A DNA stretch of 64,000 nucleotides, taken from the NCBI GenBank assembly GCA_012845835.1, contig JABAKD010000002.1:21728274-21792273 (forward strand), written 5' to 3'. The notes below the pieces were generated by a model, which saw only the letters and a list, made by a program, of their open reading frames with translations, searched no databases and was not told the origin of the DNA. The DNA is from Undaria pinnatifida (Eukaryota > Sar > Phaeophyceae > Laminariales > Alariaceae). Shown one piece after another: positions 36,401-47,800 of the stretch. The position numbers were made by a program, and so were the translations under genes. Position 1 is the first letter of the stretch. The number at the start of each line of letters is the position of its first letter.

Positions 36401-39400
36401 GAAAACGTTCGCGCGACACCAGTCCTATTTTGTTTTTTCATTTTTTTTATACGCGTCTCCCTCGACGTTTTAGGCCACGTTTATGTTTGAACGACGCAAC
36501 CATACGGAGAAACAGGTGGACTTCTCGTGGTTGACACCTCCGGTGTAGCTGTACTGCCGGTTAAAGTGCGAAGCCGCGTCTCGCAACAAATGTTAAGTCT
36601 TGTACTCCTCGCGTGCTGGAAGGCGCTATCGGAGGTGTCGCTTGCATACAGCCTATTCTTTCAACGTACCCATATAGACTGATATCCTTTCTCTCAATTT
36701 TTGTTTTTTGCGGTCGCACCACCACGAAATTTTTCAGACGCAACAGCAACAGCAGCAGCAGCAACAATAACAGCACCAACAGCAGAAGGACCAGCCAAGT
36801 TGACCCTAAGCTCCGCTTCCCCCGCTTCGACAGTTCCCGCCGCCGTCGGTAGAATCGCGGCTCCCCGAAGCGTCATCGTGCAGTTCGCGGTGATCCTCCT
36901 CGAAGACGACCTCGACACAGTAGAAGACAGACCGAATCGCCACGGGGGCACGGCATCACGGGGAGGGACAGCGGACCAGACCATCCCACCGTGTCGGGCG
37001 GGGGCTCGGGTTCGGCCGGTGGGGGCTCAACCGGCGACTGGAGCAGGAGCACGGGGGACATCAGGCGGGGAAAAGGAGCGGGCCGTGAGAACAAGTGAGG
37101 GGGAGAGCGGAGGGTGGAGCGGGGGGGCGCCGTCCGCGCTTGTTGACCGGGCGGCGGCGTCCGGGCGTGCAATTCGCGTCACGCCGCCTCCGGTGCGAGG
37201 AGCCGTGCCCGAGGCTACCACGGGCGTGGGGGGGGGTGATGGGGAGCGCGGGGGTCTCTCGCAGGTAAATAATGACGTTTTCCATCGTTTTGACGGTTAG
37301 CCCTTGTCCTGCAGCGAAGTATATTCCACGCAAATTCCAAGACAAAAGGGAGTGGGGTTGGGATGCCGAGGAGGGGGGCGAGGGCGGGGGCGGGGGGGGC
37401 GTACTCATGTGTCGCTTGCCTTAATCATTTGCCCATTGACCACGCATTCTTTTCGAGACGGAGCCCCGTTCCGGGGGAGAGCTAGAACTCTCCGGTGGTT
37501 ATCTCTCGCGTGGGATCCATGAGTACACGGGAATCGTTTGGATAGCGGCGTTTGGTGCGCTTTTCGGGAGGATGCGAATATGGTGCCGCCATAACATGTG
37601 TGAGAATGCCGGTGCTAGGTGCGTTGGGTGGGTTGGAGGCAATACAGGTGTTTCCCTCGCGCGCCCGCGTCTCGCAAGTTTGTGCATGCTCGTTTCTTGG
37701 TCAACCTCTAACACCTGTCGTTTGAGAACCTTCTCCGCCCGCTCGTCTTCTGTCGCTACCGTCAATCTCCACCGCCTGGCACATGAGCACCCTCTCCGCG
37801 CCCCCTTCCCGTGCCGTTGACGTCAGGGCGAGTCTTGCGTCATTCTTCCCGCGCCATGTTTCCCCCTCGCTCTGCCGGAGTTCCACCTTCTTTGTGCGGC
37901 TGGAGTAGTAGGGGAAGACAAGCGAGCGCTAGACGAAGCCCTCGCGAAGTTGAGCATGGTACGTCATAAGAAGGAAAAAGGCTATTCCCCGTCCCCGTTG
38001 GATTCATTCAACGTCTGTCAACATCGGGTGTACTGCTGTACCACACGCCGAGAGATGTTAGACCCGAATAATCTTACCCGATATGATTATTGTTTTTTGT
38101 CGAGTTGTGCCACACGTTTTGTACACCGAGCGTTTTTTTTCCTTGGTCGTACAATCCTGTCATTCTTCTCCTAGCTGTGATACATATCATATGCCATATG
38201 CCAGTTCCATATTCCCGTCAAAACTCAGTTAGCCTTCCATTAGTGTATCGCTCTTTCTTCCGAGAAACACACATTACTCCCGCTCGGCGCAGCTCGGTTA
38301 TGCGTCTTTCCACGCATCCAGTTCTTGCACGGAATATTGGTGTATGTCACCCGCCCCCGGGGTTGGGAGCGCCGGGGAAGTTGGCGGTGAGGGGGGGAGG
38401 TATGTAGAGTTGGGTGTCTCTTCCACCAATCGGCTATTTTGTACCTGGTGATCACTTGTCGGCATGTCATTTTTTCGGGGTAACAGTTTTCGTTTCCGTG
38501 ATGGTGTCGTTCGTGGTCACATGATGGTTGCCCTACTACGAACGATCGCGAGTAAGCGTTTGGCAGTTGTCGTGGGCGTGCTTTCGTTCTGTCAAAACAT
38601 GTTTTGCACTCGCGACAATACCATCTTACTTTGTGTCTGGCATGCCTTTCGGAACTGCAGGATGGTGATTTGGGTCCGGCGCCGGTGGGGGACTTGCTAG
38701 TGCAACTCGAAGCCAGGATGGAAGAGCAGGTCGCCGCCTACCTCGAGCGCATGCATGAGGTCAGTCAGTCGAGTGTCGCTTGCAAGAGCTTTAGTAGGTT
38801 TCGTCGAGGACGTCAGATGCCGCTGCTGTTGTCTGAGTGCCGCTACTGCGGACAATTCTGCTCGTGCGGTACATGGGTAAAGGGGCATTTATTCGCTGAC
38901 GCCAACGGCGTCTCTGCTGCATGGTACGTGGTGGCTTGTGTGCGCCTTCGCTTCCTGGTTTCTCTTGATATACGAATGGTAGCGCTATTAATACATACAT
39001 ATGCAGCATGCGGGCAACTCTGACGACAAATTTTTACTTCACTCCCGTACGGGTATTGAGTTCGTGCAGTCTTGGCCACTGATTTTTACTTCTGGTATGT
39101 GTTTCGTTGGTGTGTTGGTGTGTTTGTTGCTCGGCAGATTTGATTGAGCTCAAACTTTAACGAACTGACCTTTCTTGAGCGGGTGTTGATATTCTCTCCG
39201 TATGACTGCAGCGGCTTTTTACAGCAGCGGTCGCGATTACATGGGCGACATTGTTGTCTCCGCGCCACGTCGCAGTCAAGGAGTGCTTGGGTCGCTGATT
39301 TTGCGTTTGAATGTCGAGCTATATCGGACATTGATCATTTCATCTAAACACTATTACCCACCTACCTACCTGGTACATACCTGGTCTCTATCTCGCCTCC

Positions 39401-39673
39401 CCCCCAAAACCTTATTGACCGGTATATCCTACTCTATTGTTTAGCTGGGATGTACGATGTACCCACAGTTTTCGTTTGCGAAACGTTGCCTTGTATTGGT
39501 CGGTTTTACTATTCCATGCACAGGAGGTGACTCCAGAAGAGGCTTCGACCCTCCAGGCAGCAAACGCCAGCATGCGCTGGAAGGTGTCGTCCTTAGCCAG
39601 CCTCCGCGCCGGCGTGGACGGCGAGCGAGCGCTCCAGGAGGCGCTGCTCTGTGACGGCCCCGCCCGTCCGTGA
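25611..39673 (+). CDS. LRRC9: LRRC9-like leucine-rich-repeat and coiled-coil protein, 18 exons
   Basis: Exons: 25611-25725, 26348-26388, 27392-27483, 28454-28601, 29406-29570, 30239-30310, 30797-30865, 31285-31416, 32484-32618, 33350-33403, 34380-34483, 35411-35461, 35530-35775, 36076-36251, 36738-37264, 37881-37958, 38661-38759, 39524-39673 (TGA). All are in phase: 817 residues. Residues about 15-187 are SDS22-type leucine-rich repeats (GLRELYLHQNKIAKIEGLQG, SLRRLWLFSNHITAMEELH). They end in the LRRC9-type cap PSLVELALND-x-F-x-CPV...YR followed by RRLDGIDV. Residues 188-341 are charged coiled coil. PINVLRACRLYNR (about 379-392), the FLVPPLELLLPGEL segment and SLGVVDLRLCEDFLAKAG follow the order of the LRRC9 middle region. 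Exon 15 is long and Gly/Arg-rich. Human LRRC9 is about 1450 residues with further repeats, so this form is short. The ATG directly follows an AG acceptor, so an upstream coding exon is possible. Exon 16's acceptor is uncertain. The family is associated with ciliated species. Confidence 0.75.
28150..28380 (+). repeat. Family-B short dispersed repeat with poly(C) end
   Basis: A block of about 200 bp with AGCGGTTCTTGG, ACTCGCCGAACACCTCACGG, GTGGAAACCCGACATGCTCC, GTCCCGGCATTGTAGGAACG, ending ATGAGTA followed by 22 C. Related copies are at 34490-34745 (-) and 57455-57655 (+), with partial copies at 29571-29695 (-) and 32345-32452 (+). This copy lies in intron 3 of the LRRC9-like gene. Confidence 0.75.
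29571..29695 (-). repeat. Family-B repeat, partial copy
   Basis: On the minus strand it reads GACGTGCTCCGTCCGGACAT, then GCGAGGGTTTATGGTCATAC, then ATGAGTACCCCC. It matches the 3' half of the 28150 copy and sits at the start of the intron after exon 5. Confidence 0.7.
30332..30435. repeat. Compound TTG / TCG microsatellite
   Basis: About 13 TTG units run into about 17 TCG units with a short interruption, 25 bases after exon 6 of the LRRC9-like gene. The long Cys, Arg and Thr frames here are artefacts. Confidence 0.95.
32071..32173. repeat. Degenerate hexanucleotide (ATTAAC) array
   Basis: Roughly 17 units of ATTAAC with variants ATTAGC, ATTGAC and ACTAAC. Being a hexamer, it reads as alternating Asn/Ile without stops, which explains the open frame at 32027-32269. 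It is intronic. Confidence 0.9.
32228..32335 (+). repeat. Family-C short dispersed repeat with poly(C) end
   Basis: Contains GTCTCTGAAGGGATGCCTGG, then GGTCAAATGACTAAGGCAAG, then GCAACAGATGAGTGCCCCCC. Copies are at 51245-51345 (+) and 37392-37480 (-). It shares the GATGAGTRC-poly(C) end with family B. Confidence 0.75.
33736..34140. repeat. 17-bp minisatellite, about 22 copies
   Basis: The consensus unit is TACGCCTTAAAAAGGTG, with A/G changes in the A run, a few 16- and 18-bp units and one insertion (ACCAGG). Neighbouring units join as AAGGTGTACGCCTT, a near-palindrome centred on GTAC. The first junction (33745-33758, AAGGCGTACGCCTT) is a perfect 14-bp palindrome. The array is in intron 10 of the LRRC9-like gene. 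Confidence 0.95.
34490..34745 (-). repeat. Family-B repeat, near-complete inverted copy
   Basis: The minus strand carries GAACACCTGACGGCGCTTCA, GCGATGTCTGACTAGTCGGT, CGACGTGCTCCATCCCGACA and GTAGGGATGCGAGGGTCTAC in the same order as the 28150 and 57455 copies. It begins right after exon 11 of the LRRC9-like gene. Confidence 0.75.
37392..37480 (-). repeat. Family-C repeat, inverted copy
   Basis: The minus strand reads CCGTCTCGAAAAGAATGCGT, then GGTCAATGGGCAAATGATTA, AGGCAAGCGACACATGAGTA and a C-rich end. It lies in the intron after exon 15 of the LRRC9-like gene. Confidence 0.7.
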
Positions 39674-41897
39674 CGAGGCTAGTGCGGGCAGCACTGGAAC
39701 CTTGGAGCGATGGAAACCCGAGGAGCTTTTTGCGATCGGCGCGTACTGTGTGGTGCTAAAAGGATAACGTTAGCTAGGGAATTGCAGAGAAAGGAAGCAG
39801 TGTACACGCCCGGTTTATATCACGATCGTTATTTCAGAAATTAGTAAGACGGCAGCTGTGAGATCGAGGATTGCGTCGTGGAAAGCCATATTTACAAGCT
39901 GCGCGTGATAGACACAACCAGTGCAATCGCGCGTGCGCTATACGGGGTGTGCATGTCCTCGGGTAAAAAAAATGATTTATTATTTTTTGTTGTCGGATTT
40001 GCCTGACCTGTTTCGTGTTCTTCCCAAGAGGAGTCTCAAAAGGTTGGTAGAAGTAGCGTCAAACAGCTGCCTATACTCTCAACAGATGCTTCCGTTTTGG
40101 ACACCTGGGGTACGTGAACATACGGTGGTTACTACTGTAAAGTCCCGTTTGTTATTTTGATGTTAATCAATCTGTGCGCGGAAACTGGTACATGTACCAG
40201 TATGATGTGTCCGACTTCTTTGTGACCATCACTTCACCCCACTTGACCGAACACATATACATTTCCAAGCAACTCGCCTGACTATCAAGTCCGACCCAGC
40301 GGACGTGTACCGCTTCTGATTGTGAAGCAACGCTCTCCGCCGCTCGCACGGCCATATCAGCGCCGCTTCAATAGGGGTATCGCGGGAGAGGAACAGCGAC
40401 GTTGAACGAACCAGATTACTTGCCCGTCAAGCCCATTTCGACTATTTTCTCTTCGACAACGTCCCTTAGCGTCCACCGTTGTTAATACTTGGCTTTGATT
40501 AGCCCCCAAGAGAAGGCAATCCAGATGAAGTACAGCCAAATGCCAAATTGAACCCGCCTTCAATGGCAGGGAGCAAGCCGTCGCCGCCAAACGCGTCACA
40601 CTGGCGGGCAAAGCGCGCAGACATTACCCTGTTTTCGTTGTCAGAACGGTTTGGTGCATGGAATTTCCAACACGCTACGTTCTCGACCCACCACCACCAC
40701 CACCACCCGTTTAAAAAGAGAAATGGGCAAAGGCGCAAAGCAACAGTGTGTTTTATATCCGCTGTCGTCGTAGGCATATACCCAACAGAAACTGCACAAC
40801 AAAACCAAAGACAAGCAGAACGGCGCACACGCTACTGGCATCGAGTCTCTATCTGGGGCAGGCTAGGCCACCCAACCCCGCCCGCCCCCCCTCTCGCGCG
40901 CTGTGAGCCTCTCTCTTGCAGCTCGTTTGCCAGAATAATTCGTCCAGTTTTCGGTTTTTGCGTCCGTTTATCGCTGCATATATGTGTTGCGCCTTGCAAA
41001 AAAGCGGCGTAGTTTTTTCCGTGGAAAAAAGAGGGTGGAGGGATGCACCAGATCTGAGGCACACTCAAAGTGGCGAGAGAAAGCCCGGATACTTGTCTTC
41101 CCCCCAACCCCCACCCCTCGTCAACGTTTCAACGGGGGGCAAGCCCACGACACATCCGTCCCTACCGAGGGTGCCGCCATGCCGCGGACGAAGCAAAGAC
41201 ACACACCCAACAGTCGCCATAACAAATATTAAACAGGAACCTTGTATCAACGCGCGCGCTACGCACGCATTCGAAGATTACCTTCTGTACACGGAAAAAT
41301 AAGGAGCGCAGAAACAGACGCAGAAACAGACGCGGACGCAGACCGCTTCGCAGAGCGCGCGGCGCCCCATCTATTATTCCGTTGCCTCGTTTTCCTCCCC
41401 TTTCTCCTACCCCCCCTCTCCATCCTTAATCGCGCCTCCCGAAAAAAAGGGGAAACCCCCCTCAACGAAACGATTTCGCACCTTCGGTACCGTCGGCGCT
41501 CCAATGTTTTCACCATTAAAACGGAGAGCGGTCTTCCCGTCTATCACTTAACGTCACGCACAACGCCACACACGGCAGCAGAGTAGCCAAAACGCGCACG
41601 CACGTCCAACCTAATTCGCAGGAGGAACAAATATTGGGGGAATACAAGCCAGTCGCCTCGCGTCGCATTCCCGGCGCGTGCTTTTCTCATTTTCCTTCCC
41701 TTTTCTCCCCCAAAATCCCTTTGTTACTACAGTAGTGTACCGGTACTACATCACCGGCGCATGAACGCCGTGCGCGCGCTTGCCTCTTTCCGTCTCTCCT
41801 TTGCCCAGTATGACTTGCGTCTTTTCTCTTCCCCAAAATCCCTGTTCTACTAGAGTGTACCAATACCACGCCTCCGGAGCACGACAGCGACGTGCAG
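39674..41897. other. Convergent intergenic spacer with 3' UTRs
   Basis: Separates the stop of the LRRC9-like gene (39673, +) from that of SHMT (41898, -). It contains a fragment of the dispersed repeat (GCAGCTGTGAGATCGAGGAT at 39853-39872) and a near-duplicate pair at about 41690-41740 and 41820-41870 (TCTCCCCCAAAATCCCTTTG versus TCTTCCCCAAAATCCCTGTT), plus a CAC run at 40688-40705. No further exon is seen. Confidence 0.6.
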
Positions 41898-44800
41898 TTA
41901 GGCCGGGTAGCGCATGGTCTTGTCGTCAAAGCCGATCACCGGGAAGTTGCGGCAGAAGGCCACAACGTCGGCCTTGAGCTGGGCGATCTCGGGGTACGCG
42001 CTGCCGCCGTCGGCGAGGGCCTCGCGGTAGGCCTTGATCTTGCCCGTGTCCGCGGCAACCTTCTGGGCGATTGCGACACCCCTGTGGAAGAACGCTCCAA
42101 CCTGTTCGAAGTCCTCCTCTGCGAAACAAAAAAGACAAAAGCAAAACCAAAGCAAATCGAAGTAAAGTAAATACTCCGGGGTAGTAACTTGAAGCAAAGC
42201 AAATCGAAGTAATTGTAACTTAGAGTAAAGCAAATCGAAGTAAATTGTAACTTAAACCAAAGCCAAGCAAAGTCAAGCAAAGCGAAGCAAAGCAAAGCAA
42301 AGCAAAGCAACTCAATGTAGTTCAAAGTGAAGCAAAATTGAGCAAATCGAAGTGAACTGAATGGAAGCAAAGCAAAGCAAAGCACAGCATAGAAAAAGTC
42401 GCATGTGCACCGGATCGGTGGTTTGGTCAGTCTGCTACCCACAGCAAGGGCGGGGAGCACAACCGGTTAGCACGCCCACGCGCGTTTCACCGACCTCCAT
42501 CCGCCCCACCTCAAGATAAAAAAAACCGAAACAAACGGCTAAAGTAGGTAAGGGAGGAGTTACACACGGGAGAACAACGTCATCGAACGCCGCCTGTCCG
42601 TCGTGGAGACCCTCACTGCGCGTGGGACTCACCGGTGAAACCCCGGGAAGTGAGGGCAGGCGCGCCCATACGGATGCCACCAGGGGTGAGCGCGCTCTTG
42701 TCCCCGGGCACGGTGTTCTTGTTTGTGGCCATGTTCACCATCTCCAGGATCAGCTCGACGCGGGCACCGTCGATTTTCTGCGAATGATTGAAAGCAGTGC
42801 GACGGATCCCGTCCGACAAAGTAACGTCACGTTTTATTTTGTTGGGTATTTTCTTCCATTGGGGTGCGCCATTTGCAGGGTCCACAGCCTATACGTCAGG
42901 GAAAAGGGCCATTTATAGTGTGAGAACAGCACCACCATCATCACCATCACGTCAGGTAGCGGCAGCATTGCACACGATAACGGTCTTCATTACCGCCGCG
43001 ACATCATTGCGGTGGTGTGTCAGGGCCGGAGGGCGGGAGGAAGGGGGGGGGGGGGGTGGGGGGGGTGGGGGGGGGGGGGGGGAAGGAGGTCGCCCGAGCG
43101 AAGACAGGGGTTTCGCCAACAACACGGTATCGATTTCTGTTTTTTGTACAGTCCCCGCTTTAAAGACGCTAATCTTAAGTCAACTCCCCGCTATATGAAG
43201 ACGACATTTTTTCGTGAAGCATCAAGGTGCCCCACATATATACACCACGAAGCTATATCACATTGTATACCACACCTTAAAAAGGTTTGTATACAAAACC
43301 TAACATCAAATTTGCTAGAATAATAAACAATACCAGGCAGGTGATTCAAGCTGATACATTCCTTCTACAACCGTCAGATTTGTCCCCTTGAAGGATTCAT
43401 AGTTTCCGCGCACATATTGAGTTGCCCCCCCCCCCCCCCCGATCCCTTTTCAAACGCCCCACCAAAAATCAAATTCTGCCAGAGTAAAAAACACTACCAG
43501 GCAGCTGATATCACCTCATTATCTTTGTAGCCATCCATGCCGTAGCTCCAATTCACCCCCCCCCCCCCCCCTTTTATTTTTTCCCCTCGCTCCCTCTTGT
43601 TCAAACACCCCACCAAAAACCAAAAAAAAAATCCCGAGACTACCAGGCAGTTGATATCACCTCATCATATTTCTGGCCATCCATGCCGTAGCTCCAATTC
43701 ATCCCCTCCCCCCCCCCAAACGCCCCCTCCTTCCCCACCACCCGAACCATCGCCTAGACCCAGCACCACGTGCTAAACAGGTCCCTACATCTATGCGACC
43801 TAAAGCTGTTGGAAACCCCTTCCCCTTCCCTACTTCCCCCGCCTTCCCCTCCCCCGAACCCTTCGAACACTCCGCCCTCTCCTCACTGGTTGTACGACTT
43901 ACAGCATACACTTGATAAACTGATGCATTTTTTTCCCACAGCTGTCAGATTTTGTCCCCCTCGAAAACGGGTCTTATAGTTTCCGCGCACAGACTGACTA
44001 ACATCACCCTGTTGACCCTGGTACAAACTACACTGTAGTTCCAAGGGGAGTCGCCGACCTATATCCTTAATGAGGACACACACCCAGTAATACGCGCGAT
44101 CGGAGCAATCACACACAGCTTGCACATATTATGAGTTTGGACAAAATCTTCGATCTCACTGCTGCAGTGTATTTGTATTTTTAAAATATACAAACCCATA
44201 TAGTATATTACAAGTACCAACAACGCAGCTTGCAAAGATGAGTATTGACCTGAAATTTGTCGAACTCACGGCTGACGTCCTTGAAATATTTTTTATAAAA
44301 TAACGTATGGGAGGTAGCCCGTTTATCGTACGGGGCCTCCAACATCACTGCTGCTGTGGTCCATCTGAAAAGCTGCACAGACAGGGAGCGGTTCGCTGTT
44401 GTTGCTAACGCTACTGCGTGCGGGTATGGAGAGAGATTCCTCCCGTCTGCTGGCGGTACGAACACTAACAACCCTACAACCGCAACCGTGCATTCATCCA
44501 CTCATCATGTCATGAAACTCAAGTCAAGCGTAGAGCCAAGGGGAGGGGTGAGCTGCAGTCCACCCTTCGCGATGCATGCAAGTCGTATTTTGGTGAATGC
44601 AAGTTCTTGTTTGTGGTTGTGTTTGGTCCGTTTTCATGTTGTTTTGTTTCTCTCGGTAAATTTGTTTCGTACTCTACTGGCCTCGACATTCAACAGGAGA
44701 GCGTGGGCTCTCTTTGTGTCAGGGCTGTACATGTTTTTCGCTTTTCTTCCATCTTTTTAGATACTTTCTGCTTGATGATTTTGTGTGTGTGGTTTCGGGC

Positions 44801-47800
44801 GCAGGTGGTCCTCCTTTTGTCCCTTTGGTACACAGCACTTGAGAGAATAAGGTGTGTCGTATCAGTTGCAACAGCATGTGGTTATTTTGCAGATGTTGAC
44901 GGTGTGTGCATGCCTTGAGAGATTTTCACCGTGAAAGGCAATGAGAGGACAACACGACCAAACAGTTTTTGCAGAGGGCAAAATTTAGAGCATGGAACAC
45001 AACAGAATCATCAGCAACCACACACAGCAGAACACACCGCTGTCATACATATGAAGACGTCGCTCTGCAACACCACCCCATTTCGCAGTGCAGCAAGTAC
45101 CTACCGTACATACTGACTTCGAGAGGTCAGGGGGAGATCGGCTGTGAGTACAGTGGTCTACCAACTCAAACTTTCAACCACCTGCAGCGGTGTGGTGATA
45201 ACTATTTCGGCGTTTTAGTGGTAATGTAGTATTCCTGCCGCAATGACGAGTCTTTTGACGTAGGTTACGTCTCCATGGACCCCGGGGAACGAGAGTTACC
45301 GTCCCCGGAATCTTAAAAGGCGATTCCCCGCATTCAAGACGCTCAAAAAAATACAACCATGTGCGTCTTTAAAGCGGGGTCGACTGCAGCAGGAACAGCA
45401 GAGGTAGATGAGAGGGAACACGAGTGACACGGGCTGGGGAAGAGACGTAAGATAGGAGGAGGGAGAACTATTTACCAACGAAGTACAAAGACACAGGGAG
45501 AGGGAGAGGTGGAAGGGGATAGGGAGACTGGGAGGGAGAAAAGAAGAGAACGACAAGCCGACTCTCGTCATCCCGAGTGGAAGCGAGCAAACGAGACTCA
45601 CCGACGACTTCCTGAGGTCGACGAGCACGAGGTGGTTGTCCGTGCCGCCGCTGACCAGCTCGTAGCCGTCAGCTGTAAGCTTTTTCGCCAGCGCCGCTGA
45701 GTTTGCCACGACCTAGTGGTAGAACGCACCCAGTCCGATACAAGGCAAATAACACAAAAAAGGGCGTGGGATAGGGCACGCCGAAAAAACGAAAAAAAAA
45801 TGTAACCGCGTGATGCTCTTCTTCCCCTTGAACTGCGATAGAGATCAAGATATTTCTCGCAGCCTTCCCATACGTTCGACCCCCGCCCCGCCTTGCGAAA
45901 AACAGAAATAGCACGAAGATGTACCTACATCAAAACGTGCTTTTTTAATGGTTTCGAAGCCGCACCAATGCGCGGGGGGTGGGGTGGGGGGGGAGCAAAA
46001 CGTCGACCCAGCGTGGCTTTCGTTTCATCAAGAGCTGCTGCAGGTCTTACATCAAAACCAACACAAGGTTTTTAACAGCAAACATAACAAATGTGTGTCA
46101 ACAAACATAAACGCTTTTAAACAAAATTTTGTTTTATATTCTGGAAGTCCTGGCCTGGCTGGCCGTATGTAGACGACCGGTTTCTGACTGACCTGCTTCT
46201 GGTACGCAACGTACTCCGGCGTCTTGGCCTGCTTGAGGGCCGTCGCGAGCGCGGTGATGGTGTGGTTGTGCGGCCCACCCTGCAGTCCTGCGGCAAAAAA
46301 GAGGCATCCAGACAAAACGGGTAGTGGAAGGGCGGGGCGTGTAAGCATGAGACGACAGATGGACGGGCGGAGATAGTTGCAATAAAACCCGAACGAGACA
46401 TTCGCGCCTCTTCGTCACAGCAAAATAGGCTGACAGAGTTGAGGGGGGGGGGGTACCAGATATAAAAATATAGTATGAAGTGTAAACCCCTTCAGAAACC
46501 CAAAACTATACTATTTCCAAGTAATGTGTCCCCAAAGACGGCTTTCCAGTTGCAAAGGCGTTACGGGTCAACTTAGGACGGCCGAAAGCGTTGCTTTTAA
46601 GAGGGGGCACCCCATAAAAAAAAAAAAAAACCTGAGGGCAGCCGCAACTGTTGGGAATCGGGCACGCTGTCTGCGGTTCGCAAGGCATCGGCACGAGAAA
46701 AAAAAAAAACACCCAAGTGTCGCTCGCAACCACGTTTCACCAACACAATTGCAAATGACGAAAGAATAACAAACACATGAAGAACACAAAAATTTTAGTC
46801 GGAGCTTGACTATCGGGAGGGCCAATGATATCCCCCCCCGGCCAAATCAGGAGGTTGGATAGTCTCACCGGGGCCGCGACAGCGACGTACAAGCCCTAGA
46901 TGAGCTGCTCGTCTTCAAACCAATTCGAAGGATGAGGTACGTGAGCGGGCGGCGTCCCCCGCTTGCGCTATCCTACGCTGCGTGCTTTATCCGTTTCCAG
47001 TTCCTAGAATGACCCTAGCCCTCTTCCAAGCTGTCCCCACAACGGGAGTTCAGCGCTAAAAGGGTTACATGTTAAATCGCAACAAGGTGCAACTAATACT
47101 GCTGTACGCAGAACTAGCCTTTGCGTGTGTGTGTGTTTTTTTCGCTATATACTCCAGCGTACCGGGGAAGACGGCGAAGTTGATCTTGTTCTCGATGTCG
47201 TACATGATCGGCTCCCCCTTCTTGGTCGTGCCGCGCTGGCCCTATTTTTTTTCGGTTGTTTCGAAAGAACAAGCGGAACAAGAAAAAAAAAGCAGCAAAA
47301 ACAGACACGACGCAAATTCAAGCAAAAAGTACTCTATTGCCAGGATCCCTGGTATGTACCCTGGTATGTATTAACTTGTAGGACTACGGTGACATGGGCA
47401 TGCACAATGGCGAAATAGACACACGAAGGCACAACACCGACAAACCGCAGTCCATCCACCCGACAAACACCCATGTCTGCACTAATCGTATGTGCGGGCT
47501 GCTGCGTCGTGGGTCTTTCTCCGTGTCTGCCGACGTCAAGGGGGTCATAAAACTGACAGTCGAGGCGAAGCGAAGCGAGCCGAGCCAGGCAGGCAGACGG
47601 TCCAAATCTCTCCCGCGGGCAGGTAGACTTACACCGCGCCCCGCCCTCGATGGGTACAGACACAACATCGCCACGCACGCCGGATTTTTCACCTCTTCGT
47701 TCGCGATTCTTGCCGTTGTTAGCAGCGACTTCATCGAATCGGCCTGACGTTGGCAAATCCGACCAAAACTCAAACCCACGCCCACGCAAGCGTATGCAAA

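Noticed and set aside
36473..36516. Possible exon ATFMFERRNHTEKQ of the LRRC9-like gene
   Set aside because: In the phase left by the exon 36076-36251 it reads into TGA after five codons; joining directly to 36738 keeps the frame.
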